Assembly (NCBI GenBank): GCA_017962175.1
Contig: JAGCVU010000188.1
Coordinates: 1-49,291 of the forward strand
Source of the DNA: Bacteroidales bacterium
Lineage (GTDB): Bacteria > Bacteroidota > Bacteroidia > Bacteroidales > UBA3824
Direction of reading: 5' to 3'
Length of the DNA stretch: 49,291 nt
Notes under the pieces: generated by a model
Databases searched by the model: none
What the model saw: the letters and a program-made list of their open reading frames with translations, nothing else
What the model was told of the DNA's origin: nothing
Position numbers and translations under genes: made by a program
In this document: one piece after another, positions 34,299 to 44,394 of the stretch
Layout of the letters: each line of letters begins with the position of its first letter
Position numbering within the stretch: the first letter of the stretch is position 1

Positions 34299-37200
34299 AT
34301 GAAAAAAGCATTTTATTCATTATTGACGATTGTGCTATTGTGCCTTATATCAGGAGTAGCAAAGGCAGGCACATCGTACACCATTTTCAATCCCGAAACC
34401 AAAACTCTTACGTTTTATTGGTCATCCTCTGAACCGTCATCAGACATTAAAAACAGCACCACCCAACCTTATCACTACATAGGCGGTAAGTGGGAATACA
34501 GCTACTATACAAGTGAATCATACGCAGACCAAATAGAGCACGTGGTAATAGATGCCTCGTTCAAAAACGCTGACTCCGACTATGCACGCTGTTGGTTCAA
34601 AGGTTTACCAAACCTAAAATCAATCACTGGTTGGAATTATTTAAAAACCAGTTCAAAACACAACAATAATTTCTATCAGATGTTTATGGGCTGTAGAAAT
34701 CTAGAAGACCTCGGTAATATAAATGCATTAGATATATCGAATTCAGAGAATATGGAGTCAATGTTTGAAGGATGCTCATCACTGCGATACATCAATATCA
34801 GTGCTTGGGACACAAAGCATGTAGACAATATGAACAGTATGTTTTATGGTTGCTCAAATCTTGAAGCCATATTTGTCGGCAACAATTGGAGCACAGCAGA
34901 TATTGACGAAGGTAAAGACAAATATATGTTTACCGGTTGCAGCAAGCTAAAAAACTACAATGCCCAATTTACAGACAAAACATACGCACATACCAACACC
35001 AACGGTTACCTTTCTAAACTCTCAACCACAGATCAAGCCTACGCATACTATATGAACAACGTGCTTTACTTCTGCTACGACAACTTTAAAACATCTGGCT
35101 GTTATGAAGTGGAAAACACCGGCACAGGCAGCAATGACACTCCTGGTTGGTACGATAAGCGAACAATCATCAAAAAGGTAGTAGTTAACAACTCATTTAC
35201 AAGTGTGGAGCCGAAATCCACAGCCAATTGGTTTTCCGGATGTACCAACCTCTCCGAAATTGAACATCTAAATTGGTTGCATCTTACAAAAGCAACATCC
35301 ACAAGGGCTATGTTTGCACAATGTAGCAAACTTACTAAAATTGTAATGGCAAATAGTTACTGCAATAACATAAGAGATATGAGTTATATGTTTAGCAAAT
35401 GTTCTTCGCTTCAATCTGTATCATTGCCCCAAAAAGACAATTCATATTATGTAGAAAAATGCGATGCACAATATATGTTCAACGAATGCGCCCAATTGTC
35501 ATCAGCACCAAGTATGAAGAATTATAGTTTTAATAACACTTCAATGATGTTTAACGGCTGTTCGTCGCTTACTACAATCAATTGGATTAGGACTCCTGTT
35601 TATACCACCAATTGTGCAAATATGAGTAATATGTTTAGTGGATGTAGTAATATAACTACAATCTATTTAAAATCAATATCGGATGAAGTAACCAACACAC
35701 GACAAATGTTTAAAAACTGCACCAATTTAGAGAAGATATTTATTGAATACACTCCCGACCTTAGCAATGTTAGCTACTCAACTGATATGTTCACTGGATG
35801 CACAACCAAACTAACAGGAGGCAAAGGCACTAAATACACATCCAGCTACACTGACAAGACATATGCGCGCTACGACGAAATAGGTAAGAAAGGTTATTTT
35901 TCACCGTATCAGGCAACAATCACATACAAAGAATACTCTGCATACAACGAACCGAAAAAATTCAATGTGGAGCAGACCATTAAAATACCGGAAGTTTCCA
36001 TCAACGGCTTAGTATTCCAAGGCTGGACATGCTCAGGTGGACATACCGTCACCACACCCACAAAGACATTCACCATCAACCACCCAGAAGGAGCATATGC
36101 CGTAACGTGTACCGCACACTGGATTGTTGATATGAAAAATAACTCAAATATAAAAATATACTTTAAACGCAACTCTGCAACTACCTTTACATACGACAAT
36201 ACCAATCTTCAACTCGGAGTATTGTACGATGGCGTATGGTTGACCGAAGGTACACACTATAATATAAACAAATCAACCGTTAAAAATGCCGGCCAGTACG
36301 ATATTACAGTTACTGGTATCGAAAAAGGCGGTTATACCGGCTCTAAAACTGTAACAGTAACAGTAAAAAAAGCCACATTAACCCTCTCCGTCGACAACAA
36401 AGAAAAAACATACGGAGCCACCGACCCTACTCTTACCTACAAGCTTAGCGGAGTTATGGTCAACGACGTTGTAACACCATCTATAAGCAGAACATCGGGC
36501 AATAATGTTGGAAAATACACTATTACAGCCACAGTATCCGAATCTACCAATTATAAAAGTGCATCTGCAACCGGCACATTCACAATCAAGCAAAAATCCA
36601 TCACCGTAACTCCAACCGGCACAATGTCCAAAACATACGGTGATACAGATCCTTCTTTTACATACACAGTTTCCGGTCTTGTAGGTAAAGACCAACTCTC
36701 AGGAACTCTCAAACGTGCTGCAGGCGAAAACGTTGGTACTTATGACTTTGATCCCACCTCACTAAAGAATAATAATTACTCAATTTCATTTAACAACACC
36801 AAATTTACAATCAAACCAAAAAAAATCACCGTAACTCCCAATGCCATTTCTAAAACCTATGGCGCCCCCGACCCTGTAATCACATACACCACCGACGGCC
36901 TCATTAATAGCGATAAACTATCGGGCAATCTCACTCGTAAATCGGGGGAAGACGTTGGTTCTTACGACATTGTAAACAATCTTTCAAACGACAACTATAA
37001 TATTTCTCTTGCATCATCTGTCAAGTTTACGATTACGCAAAAAACGGTGATGGCACCCACCGTAGTATTGGATTCTAAGGTTGCTGTATTTACCGGCTCA
37101 GAAATCAAACCTACAGTAAAACTATTAGACGGAGAAACCGAGATACCATCTTCGGAATACATTGTATCATACTCCGATAATATCCAAAAAAGCAACCAAG

Positions 37201-38651
37201 CCAAGGTTATCATCACCAACAAAAACGGAGGCAACTATGTGGTAAGCAACGTGGTAGAAACCTTTGAAATCGTAGACCAAGACCAAGCATACAAGGTAAC
37301 ATACATCACCAACGGTCACGGTCCAGAAAACAAAGTGGTTTACGCTGTAAAAAATGCTACGATGATACTTCCCCCCGACATGATAGCCGAAGGATACACT
37401 CTCGAAGGCATGTACAAGGATGCAGATTTTACCGCCGGATCAAAATGGGACTACGACAACGACGTTGTAAACTCCGACATCACCCTATACGCCAATTGGA
37501 CTATAAACAAATACACCATTAAATACTATGTTGACGGTGCTACCACCGCCACACAAACCGATGAATACGACTTTGGTGCAACTGTAACCCCATACAACAA
37601 TCACCTCACCGGCTGCACCATCGTTTGGGATAAAGAGATACCCTCTGTAATGCCCGCCCAAAACCTCGAAATCCACGGTGATAATATCACAAACAAGCAC
37701 AACCTCATCTACCTTTTAGACGGCAAAGAATACAGCAAAGAAACTATTATGTATGGCACAACGCTTACCATCAAACCTGCTCCATCTGCACGCGAAGGAC
37801 ACACTTTCTCAGGCTGGAGCAGATTGCCTTCTACAATGCCCGACAACGATGTTACCGTAACAGGCTCTTTTGATGCCAATAAGCACACCATTTTATTTAC
37901 TATCAATAGCGAAACAATACAAACCACCAACACCGAATTTGGAGCTAACATTTCATCGTTGCTTCCTAAAAAACCGGGATTTAGGTTTGTACCCGCGAAC
38001 GATATTCCAACCACCATGCCCGACAAAGACCTGACCATTACAGGCTCTTGGCAAGAGCGCACCTACCGACTCACTTATAAAATCAACGGCGAAGAACATC
38101 AACATTTCGACCTCAACTATGGTGACGCCATTACCCCGTTAGCCGCTCCCACAAAAACAGGCTACACATTCTCCGGCTGGAGCGAAATTCCCCAAACAAT
38201 GCCCGACGACGACATCACCATCACAGGATCGTTCAAAGCCAACGAGCACACAATAACCTACATGATTGACGGTGAAGTTTACAAAACCACTAAGACAACA
38301 TTCGGCAGCAAGATAATTCTGCCCACCACACCATTCAAGGCTGGATTAAAGTTCTCCGGCTGGAGCAACATTCCCGAAACAATGCCCGACAACGACATCA
38401 CAATTACAGGCTCGTTTAGCAGCACCACTCCAGTGGCAGAAATTACTGAAAACGAAGATATTAAAGTATGGTCGTACAACCGCACCATTTATATCGAAAC
38501 TGCACCCGACACCAAATACAAAATCATCGACATCAACGGTCGAATCCTAACAACTTCAACAACAAAATCTACACACGATGAAATTCAAATCAGTCAAACA
38601 GGAGTATTAATTGTAATAATCAACAATCATTCGTTTAAGTTATTTAATTAA
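34299..38651 (+). CDS. BspA-like surface protein 1, type IX secreted
   Basis: A 1450-residue protein with a signal peptide (MKKAFYSLLTIVLLCLISGVAKA). Two blocks of DUF285/BspA-type repeats (about 60-235 and 290-525) carry the MF.GC..L pattern, as in MFMGCRNLEDL and MFSGCSNITTI. Next come a Listeria-Bacteroides type repeat (about 535-605), an Ig-like module (615-685), three MBG_2 modules (687-912, each with KTYG..DP..TY), another Ig-like module, a Flg_new-type repeat (about 997-1067) and four 60-residue repeats ending in TMPDxDxTITGSF (about 1133-1374). The last 75 residues (KVWSYNRTIYIE, YKIIDINGR) are a type IX sorting signal. BspA relatives mediate binding to host or other cells. A terminator follows. 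Confidence 0.92.
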   Translation: MKKAFYSLLTIVLLCLISGVAKAGTSYTIFNPETKTLTFYWSSSEPSSDIKNSTTQPYHYIGGKWEYSYYTSESYADQIEHVVIDASFKNADSDYARCWFKGLPNLKSITGWNYLKTSSKHNNNFYQMFMGCRNLEDLGNINALDISNSENMESMFEGCSSLRYINISAWDTKHVDNMNSMFYGCSNLEAIFVGNNWSTADIDEGKDKYMFTGCSKLKNYNAQFTDKTYAHTNTNGYLSKLSTTDQAYAYYMNNVLYFCYDNFKTSGCYEVENTGTGSNDTPGWYDKRTIIKKVVVNNSFTSVEPKSTANWFSGCTNLSEIEHLNWLHLTKATSTRAMFAQCSKLTKIVMANSYCNNIRDMSYMFSKCSSLQSVSLPQKDNSYYVEKCDAQYMFNECAQLSSAPSMKNYSFNNTSMMFNGCSSLTTINWIRTPVYTTNCANMSNMFSGCSNITTIYLKSISDEVTNTRQMFKNCTNLEKIFIEYTPDLSNVSYSTDMFTGCTTKLTGGKGTKYTSSYTDKTYARYDEIGKKGYFSPYQATITYKEYSAYNEPKKFNVEQTIKIPEVSINGLVFQGWTCSGGHTVTTPTKTFTINHPEGAYAVTCTAHWIVDMKNNSNIKIYFKRNSATTFTYDNTNLQLGVLYDGVWLTEGTHYNINKSTVKNAGQYDITVTGIEKGGYTGSKTVTVTVKKATLTLSVDNKEKTYGATDPTLTYKLSGVMVNDVVTPSISRTSGNNVGKYTITATVSESTNYKSASATGTFTIKQKSITVTPTGTMSKTYGDTDPSFTYTVSGLVGKDQLSGTLKRAAGENVGTYDFDPTSLKNNNYSISFNNTKFTIKPKKITVTPNAISKTYGAPDPVITYTTDGLINSDKLSGNLTRKSGEDVGSYDIVNNLSNDNYNISLASSVKFTITQKTVMAPTVVLDSKVAVFTGSEIKPTVKLLDGETEIPSSEYIVSYSDNIQKSNQAKVIITNKNGGNYVVSNVVETFEIVDQDQAYKVTYITNGHGPENKVVYAVKNATMILPPDMIAEGYTLEGMYKDADFTAGSKWDYDNDVVNSDITLYANWTINKYTIKYYVDGATTATQTDEYDFGATVTPYNNHLTGCTIVWDKEIPSVMPAQNLEIHGDNITNKHNLIYLLDGKEYSKETIMYGTTLTIKPAPSAREGHTFSGWSRLPSTMPDNDVTVTGSFDANKHTILFTINSETIQTTNTEFGANISSLLPKKPGFRFVPANDIPTTMPDKDLTITGSWQERTYRLTYKINGEEHQHFDLNYGDAITPLAAPTKTGYTFSGWSEIPQTMPDDDITITGSFKANEHTITYMIDGEVYKTTKTTFGSKIILPTTPFKAGLKFSGWSNIPETMPDNDITITGSFSSTTPVAEITENEDIKVWSYNRTIYIETAPDTKYKIIDINGRILTTSTTKSTHDEIQISQTGVLIVIINNHSFKLFN

Positions 38652-38682
38652 CAAACTAAAAAATCAAAATTCTTCAAAAAAA

Positions 38683-38715
38683 AAGACCGAGAAATACTTC
38701 TCGGTCTTTTTTTTT
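38683..38715 (+). terminator. Strong intrinsic terminator after BspA-like 1
   Basis: An 11-bp perfect stem (AAGACCGAGAA at 38683-38693 with TTCTCGGTCTT at 38698-38708) around a four-base loop ATAC, followed by T to 38715. An A run upstream makes it partly bidirectional. It separates the two tandem paralogues into distinct transcription units. Confidence 0.9.
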
Positions 38716-38737
38716 CAACCAAAATCCTATTTTTTGA

Positions 38738-38759
38738 GCGAATAATCCTATTTATTCGC
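38738..38759. promoter_or_regulatory. Inverted repeat upstream of BspA-like 2
   Basis: GCGAATAA (38738-38745) and TTATTCGC (38752-38759) are perfect reverse complements around TCCTAT. There is no T run, so it is not a terminator. It ends 12 bases before the -7 box at 38772, over the expected -33 region, as a repressor or activator site would. Confidence 0.4.
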
Positions 38760-38771
38760 CGCCTTAACTCC

Positions 38772-38779
38772 TATTTTTG
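38772..38779 (+). promoter_or_regulatory. -7 box for BspA-like 2
   Basis: TATTTTTG, an exact TAnnTTTG match, 44 bases before the ATG at 38824. The -33 element is not obvious; that place is taken by the inverted repeat at 38738-38759. The first paralogue has no equally clear box in the 194 bases before it. Confidence 0.45.
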
Positions 38780-38823
38780 CACTGTAATTAATACTAAATT
38801 ATTAACTGTAAAACTAACCAAAA

Positions 38824-41800
38824 ATGAAAACAAAAACATTTTTAAAAATCACAGTCTTAGGATTGATATTTATGCTGTCGGCTGTGAATGCCAATGCACA
38901 ATTTTTCTACTCCATTTTAGATAACGGCACGCTCACATTCTACTACGGCACGCCCACTTCTCAGCAAACCTCGTGGAATACTTATCGTAAACTTGATGGG
39001 CAATGGGACTATCAATACAAAAATGCCGACTATGCCGAACATATCATAAGAGTAGAATTTGACAACTCTATGAAGAGCAAAGCACCTTATGGCATCAATC
39101 TTTGGTTTCAAGAACTGAAAAACTTAGAAGAAGTTACCGGACTTGGCTACATTTCTACATCTAATATCAGCACGCTCCAGAATATGTTTAACGGATGCAA
39201 AAAACTGCGCAAGGTAGAATTTAAAACCGGCAATTATAGTTTCAATACCGCAAATATCGATGATATGTTCGGTATGTTCTACGAATGTGAATCGCTGCGA
39301 GCTCTCGACCTCAGTGAGTTCAACACCGGCAAAGTTACCCGAATGCAGAATATGTTTGCATACTGTTCTTCGCTTGAAACCATATTGGTGGGAAGCGGAT
39401 GGTCGGTATCACAAATAACAGAACAAAACGGAAGTGGTAGCCGGGACATGTTTTTTGGGTGTTCAAGCCTTTATGGTGCTATACGGTACAATTCATCGTA
39501 TACCGACAAAACATACGCCAACACTACCAACGGCTATTTAATCAGTGCTCCATCATCCACTACAGCTTACGCACATTACAAAAACGGCACTCTCTCATTC
39601 TTTAACGACAAGTTTTACAATAAAAATACTAATTGCTATACTCTCAACACCGGCGACAACGATCCCGGCTGGATATCACACGCTGAAGACGTCACCAAAG
39701 TGGTTTTCGACCCTTCATTTGATAATATTCATCCTACTTCTTGCTACAAATGGTTTAGCGGTTGCAAAAGCCTCACAACAATAGATGGTATCAACTATTT
39801 GCATTTAACTACTGATACCAAAAATACAGCATATATGTTTCACAACTGCGAGTCGCTTACAAAACTTCAACTATCAGGAAGCGTATACAAGGTAACTGAT
39901 TTTAGTGATATGTTTAGCGGCTGCTCTAATTTAAAAACTCTTGATTTACCAAGTCGCCCAAGTTATTCTAATAATCCTGATTGCAATATGGCTAATATGT
40001 TTGCCGGATGTCAGTCGCTCACTACAATCAATTTTCTCGACGGCTTTTACACCAACAAGGCCACTGATATGTCGTATATGTTTAGCGGATGTACGGGAAT
40101 TACGAATTTTTCGTCAGCTTTAGACGTTGCCAATTGTTTGATCACAAATATGTGTACCAATATGCAGGGTATGTTTAGCCAATGCAGCGGAGCCACCGAT
40201 TTTTCTATCCTAACATTATTTGATACAAGACTCGTAACCAATATGTCGCAGATGTTTTATAAATGCGAAAAAATACAAGAACTCCGTTTGGAAAAATTCA
40301 ACACAAGCAAAGTTACCACCATAAAAGCAATGTTCGCCGGTTGCACAAACCTCAATACTATATACGCTTCGGATTATTGGTCTACCCAAAATGTTACCGA
40401 CAATAGAATGTGCTTTTCAAGTTGCAAAAAAATTAAAGGCGGCAAGGGTACTGAATATATACAAGCTTCCGGCGATTACGCCCATATCGACCAAGGTTCA
40501 TCCAACCCCGGATACTTTACACCATACTCATCTAAAATAACATACAAACTCAATGGCGGCTCTATGTCGGGCAATCCTTCTGATTACACAGTTGAAACAG
40601 ATGATTTCAAACTCAATAATCCCACTCGTTCAGGTTACATCTTCGAAGGATGGAGCGGAACCGGCATCAACGGAATATCTACTTCTATAACAATTAAAAG
40701 AGGTAGCACCTACCCTCGCGAATACACCGCTCACTGGAAATGCGACCTTAGTTCATATTCCAACACCGTAGTTATCACTCCTTCGTCTACCTCATATACC
40801 GGAAAACCCATTTCGCTTGCGGTAACGGTCAACGGCGAAATTCTACGCGAGGGTTATGATTTCACATTTTCCGACCCTTATCTCGAGATTATTGCACCTA
40901 AATCTTACAGCATAAAAATCAATGGCGTTGGCAATTACACCAATTCAAGAACCATTAATATAACAATATCAAAAGCACCGGTAACAATAACTCCAGATGC
41001 CATAACCAAAATTTATGGCGACCCAGAACCCGAACTAACCTACACTGTTGAAGGTCTTGTAAACGGTGACAAACTAATCTCGTTTTCAATTGTTCGCGAA
41101 GAAGGCGAAGATGCCGGCACATATGCTATTGCCACTACAGCCACAGCGTCTAATAATTATGTAGTTACATGCAAATCCGGTGAATTTGTTATTGCGCCCA
41201 AAACTATTGTCACACCCACCGTGTTGTTAGAATCCAACGTGGTACACTACACCGGTAGCGCCATAAAGCCCGAGGTTAAAATATTCGACGGCTCAAAAGA
41301 GATACCCTCATCGGAATACATAATTACATACACCAACAACACTAACATCGGTGAGGCAACTATAACAGTCAACAATGCACCCAATGGCAACTACATCTTA
41401 GGCTCAGCTTCGGTAAATTTTAGCATAGTTAATTCCAACAACACTTATACTATAACATATGTTACCAACGGCATTGGCGACGATGGCAAAAGTGTATTGG
41501 CTAAGAAAGATGCAACCACCACACAACCATCATTCCTCAACGTAAAAGGATACACACTCGAAGGCGTATTCAGAGATGCATCTTTTGCTACTCCTTGGAA
41601 TTATGCTACAGATATAGTAAACAAAGACTTAACCCTATACGCCAAATATACACACACCAAATTTACAGCAACATTCTACATCGACGGCACAAAACAATCC
41701 ACCTCACAATATTTTTACGACGAAGCCATCACCTACCCCACCCCTGACGACAAAACAGGTTATGATTTTTCGGGATGGTCACCTTCGCCAACCACTATGC

Positions 41801-42807
41801 CCGACAACGATGTAGATTTTTATTCATCGTTTATTCCCCAAAAGTTCAAACTTGTATTTAAGGATGGTGCTACAGTGGTTAAATCAATCGATTTCCCATT
41901 CAACGAAGATATTACCACAGTAGTGCCAGAAAAAGAGCATTACTCCTACAATTTTGAATTACCGTCCTCAGGCAAACTTATGCCGGCAAGCGACTTAACC
42001 ATAAATGGAAATTTTGTAATAAACTGCCACATCATAGCATTCAAGGTTGACGGAAAACTTGTTTCCGAAGAAGAATATCGCTATGGTGCAACAATTTCGA
42101 TTCCCGCCGCCCCTGCTGCCAAGGAAGGATACAAATTTTCGGGTTGGAACGACGTACCTGCCACCATGCCCGACCATGATGTGGTAATAGAAGCAAGCTA
42201 TATACCCAACACGCACTTTGTTACCTTCACCATCGACGATGAAGTGATTGAAACCGTTACCACTGCATATAATATTCCAATTAGCAATATTGTTCCAAAG
42301 AAAGAGGGATATGTATTTGTACCGTCAGATGGCAGTCCTACCACAGTACCCGACAACGACATCACTATTTCAGGTAGTTTTCAACGTGCTGATTTCAATA
42401 TTTATTACCGTGTAGATTATAGCGACTACAAAACAGTAAAATGCACATATGGCTCTCAAATAGTTTTGATAGACTATCCTACAAAACCCGGTTATGTATT
42501 TTCGGGATGGAGCGAAGTGCCAGCCACTATGCCGGCTAAAAATATCTATGTGTATGGAACATTCAAAAAAGACAATTCCACTCCCGTATCCGAAATCACC
42601 GAAAATCCCGAAATCAAAGTATGGTCGTATAGCCACACTATCTACATCGAAACTGCACCCGACACCAAATACAAAATCATCGACATCAATGGTCGAATCG
42701 TAACAACTTCAACAACAACATCTACGCACAACGAAGTTTCTCTATCTCGTCAAGGCGCATATATCGTAATCATTGATAACCAAACTTTTAAAGTTATAGT
42801 AGATTAA
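38824..42807 (+). CDS. BspA-like surface protein 2, type IX secreted
   Basis: A 1327-residue paralogue of the preceding gene. A signal peptide (cleavage likely after ANAQ, about residue 26) is followed by two DUF285/BspA blocks (about 52-238 and 285-540; FNGCKKL, MFSGCSNLKTLDL). Then come a Listeria-Bacteroides repeat (about 572-638), an Ig-like module, a single MBG_2 module (about 718-792, IYGDPEPELTY), another Ig-like module, a Flg_new repeat (about 872-945), five 60-residue FSGW..P.TMP repeats (about 945-1245) and a type IX sorting signal (1255-1327). Compared with paralogue 1 it has two fewer MBG modules and one more 60-residue repeat. A terminator follows. Binding targets are unknown. 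Confidence 0.92.
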   Translation: MKTKTFLKITVLGLIFMLSAVNANAQFFYSILDNGTLTFYYGTPTSQQTSWNTYRKLDGQWDYQYKNADYAEHIIRVEFDNSMKSKAPYGINLWFQELKNLEEVTGLGYISTSNISTLQNMFNGCKKLRKVEFKTGNYSFNTANIDDMFGMFYECESLRALDLSEFNTGKVTRMQNMFAYCSSLETILVGSGWSVSQITEQNGSGSRDMFFGCSSLYGAIRYNSSYTDKTYANTTNGYLISAPSSTTAYAHYKNGTLSFFNDKFYNKNTNCYTLNTGDNDPGWISHAEDVTKVVFDPSFDNIHPTSCYKWFSGCKSLTTIDGINYLHLTTDTKNTAYMFHNCESLTKLQLSGSVYKVTDFSDMFSGCSNLKTLDLPSRPSYSNNPDCNMANMFAGCQSLTTINFLDGFYTNKATDMSYMFSGCTGITNFSSALDVANCLITNMCTNMQGMFSQCSGATDFSILTLFDTRLVTNMSQMFYKCEKIQELRLEKFNTSKVTTIKAMFAGCTNLNTIYASDYWSTQNVTDNRMCFSSCKKIKGGKGTEYIQASGDYAHIDQGSSNPGYFTPYSSKITYKLNGGSMSGNPSDYTVETDDFKLNNPTRSGYIFEGWSGTGINGISTSITIKRGSTYPREYTAHWKCDLSSYSNTVVITPSSTSYTGKPISLAVTVNGEILREGYDFTFSDPYLEIIAPKSYSIKINGVGNYTNSRTINITISKAPVTITPDAITKIYGDPEPELTYTVEGLVNGDKLISFSIVREEGEDAGTYAIATTATASNNYVVTCKSGEFVIAPKTIVTPTVLLESNVVHYTGSAIKPEVKIFDGSKEIPSSEYIITYTNNTNIGEATITVNNAPNGNYILGSASVNFSIVNSNNTYTITYVTNGIGDDGKSVLAKKDATTTQPSFLNVKGYTLEGVFRDASFATPWNYATDIVNKDLTLYAKYTHTKFTATFYIDGTKQSTSQYFYDEAITYPTPDDKTGYDFSGWSPSPTTMPDNDVDFYSSFIPQKFKLVFKDGATVVKSIDFPFNEDITTVVPEKEHYSYNFELPSSGKLMPASDLTINGNFVINCHIIAFKVDGKLVSEEEYRYGATISIPAAPAAKEGYKFSGWNDVPATMPDHDVVIEASYIPNTHFVTFTIDDEVIETVTTAYNIPISNIVPKKEGYVFVPSDGSPTTVPDNDITISGSFQRADFNIYYRVDYSDYKTVKCTYGSQIVLIDYPTKPGYVFSGWSEVPATMPAKNIYVYGTFKKDNSTPVSEITENPEIKVWSYSHTIYIETAPDTKYKIIDINGRIVTTSTTTSTHNEVSLSRQGAYIVIIDNQTFKVIVD

Positions 42808-42828
42808 TAGGATTAATAATTGTTTTTA

Positions 42829-42858
42829 GCGTCGCTCAGCAATGAGCGGCGTTTTTTT
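42829..42858 (+). terminator. Intrinsic terminator after BspA-like 2
   Basis: GCGTCGCTCA (42829-42838) pairs with TGAGCGGCGT (42843-42852) with one G-T wobble around GCAA, then T to 42858. The T run enters the stop codon of the convergent uxaA gene. Confidence 0.82.
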
Positions 42859-44350
42859 ATAGCGTTACACCCGTTTTAAAAATTGCGATTTCTCTATACC
42901 CGTTCTTTTCGTTGTTGACCATTTCTCCACTTGCTGCTGCTATTACAAAATCGATAAACCGCTTGCTCACTTCTTCCATCGGTTCGCCTTCGGCAATTAC
43001 TCCGGCATTAAAATCTATCCATTGCGGCTTGGCATTAAACAGAGGTGTGTTGGTGGAAATTTTCATTGTGGGTACAAACGACCCGAACGGTGTGCCTCGT
43101 CCTGTGGTAAAAAGCACTAATTGACAGCCACTTGATGCTAATGCTGTGCTTGCCACAAGGTCGTTGCCGGGGGCAGAAAGTAGGTTGAGACCGCATTGTG
43201 TAAGCGTTTCACCATATTTCAACACATCACGAACGGTACTTTTGCCGCATTTTTGGGTGCAGCCAAGCGATTTTTCTTCAAGAGTGGAAATGCCGCCAGC
43301 CTTGTTGCCCGGCGATGGATTTTCGTAAACAGGCTGATTATTAGATATAAAGTATTGTTTAAAATCATTTATTAGGGCAACGGTTTTATTGAAAATTTCT
43401 TTGTTGGCACAACGGTTCATTAGAATAGTTTCCGCACCAAACATTTCGGGTACTTCGGTTAAAACTGTTGTACCACCCTGAGCCACAATCCAATCACTAA
43501 ACATTCCGAGCAAAGGATTTGCAGTTATGCCCGACAAACCGTCTGAGCCACCGCATTTTAGCCCCACACGCAATTCTTTTACAGGTATTTCTTGACGAAC
43601 ATCCTTGCTGCACACCGCAAATATCTCGCGCAAAAGTTTTAAGCCATACTCCACTTCATCGCCCTCAACTTTCTGAGCCTCAAACATTTTTATGCGGCTG
43701 TCATCTACCGTGCCGATAAGTTCTTTTAGTGCCGTAAGTTGATTGTTTTCGCAGCCGAGACCCACCAAAAGCACACCGCCGGCATTGGGATGATGAACCA
43801 TATTTCGCAAAATTTTGCGTGTATTCTCGTGGTCGCAGCCAAGTTGAGAACAGCCGTAATTATGTGGAAACGAAACAATTGCATCCACGCTGCCCATCTG
43901 CCCGAAAACTTCGGCGCGGAAACGTTCAGCAATTTTTTGCGCAATGCCGTTTACACAGCCCACTGTGGGGATTATCCAAATTTGATTTCTCACTCCTGCC
44001 GCACCATTTCCCCGACGAAAACCCAAAAAAGTGCGCTGCATTGTAGAGGGAGCAATGTCAACGAGTTTTGGCGTATAAGTATAATCTGAAATACCTTCAA
44101 GATTGGTTTTAAGGATGTTATGGTCGATATGCGCACCCGCCGATACATTATATATAAGGTGTCCGATGGGGAATCCGTATTTAACCACGTCTTCACCCTT
44201 AGCAATAGGCTTGAGGGCAAATTTATGTCCCGCAGGAATATCGTTTTGAAGGATTATGCCGCCGTTAAGGTCTATCTTAATGCCTGATTTTAATGGCGTT
44301 AGAGCCACGGCAACATTATCCGACGGGTTTATGCGTATATATAGAGCCAT
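42857..44350 (-). CDS. uxaA: Altronate dehydratase family protein
   Basis: A 497-residue UxaA-family enzyme. An N-terminal SAF domain (about 1-75) is fused to the large catalytic part, with GVRNQIWIIPTVGCVNG (about 100), FPHNYGCSQLGCDHENT (about 140-156) and LKCGGSDGLSGITANP (about 263-278), which is the hallmark CGGSD.(F/L)SG motif. Characterised members dehydrate D-altronate to 2-keto-3-deoxygluconate and need iron or manganese. It follows uxaB after 44 bases. uxaC and the kinase/aldolase for the product are not in the window, and a FucP-type transporter is, so another sugar acid could be the substrate. Confidence 0.88.
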   Translation of the reverse strand: MALYIRINPSDNVAVALTPLKSGIKIDLNGGIILQNDIPAGHKFALKPIAKGEDVVKYGFPIGHLIYNVSAGAHIDHNILKTNLEGISDYTYTPKLVDIAPSTMQRTFLGFRRGNGAAGVRNQIWIIPTVGCVNGIAQKIAERFRAEVFGQMGSVDAIVSFPHNYGCSQLGCDHENTRKILRNMVHHPNAGGVLLVGLGCENNQLTALKELIGTVDDSRIKMFEAQKVEGDEVEYGLKLLREIFAVCSKDVRQEIPVKELRVGLKCGGSDGLSGITANPLLGMFSDWIVAQGGTTVLTEVPEMFGAETILMNRCANKEIFNKTVALINDFKQYFISNNQPVYENPSPGNKAGGISTLEEKSLGCTQKCGKSTVRDVLKYGETLTQCGLNLLSAPGNDLVASTALASSGCQLVLFTTGRGTPFGSFVPTMKISTNTPLFNAKPQWIDFNAGVIAEGEPMEEVSKRFIDFVIAAASGEMVNNEKNGYREIAIFKTGVTL

Positions 44351-44394
44351 AATAAATCGTGTTTATTGGTGCAAAATATATTTCGTGAAGAATA

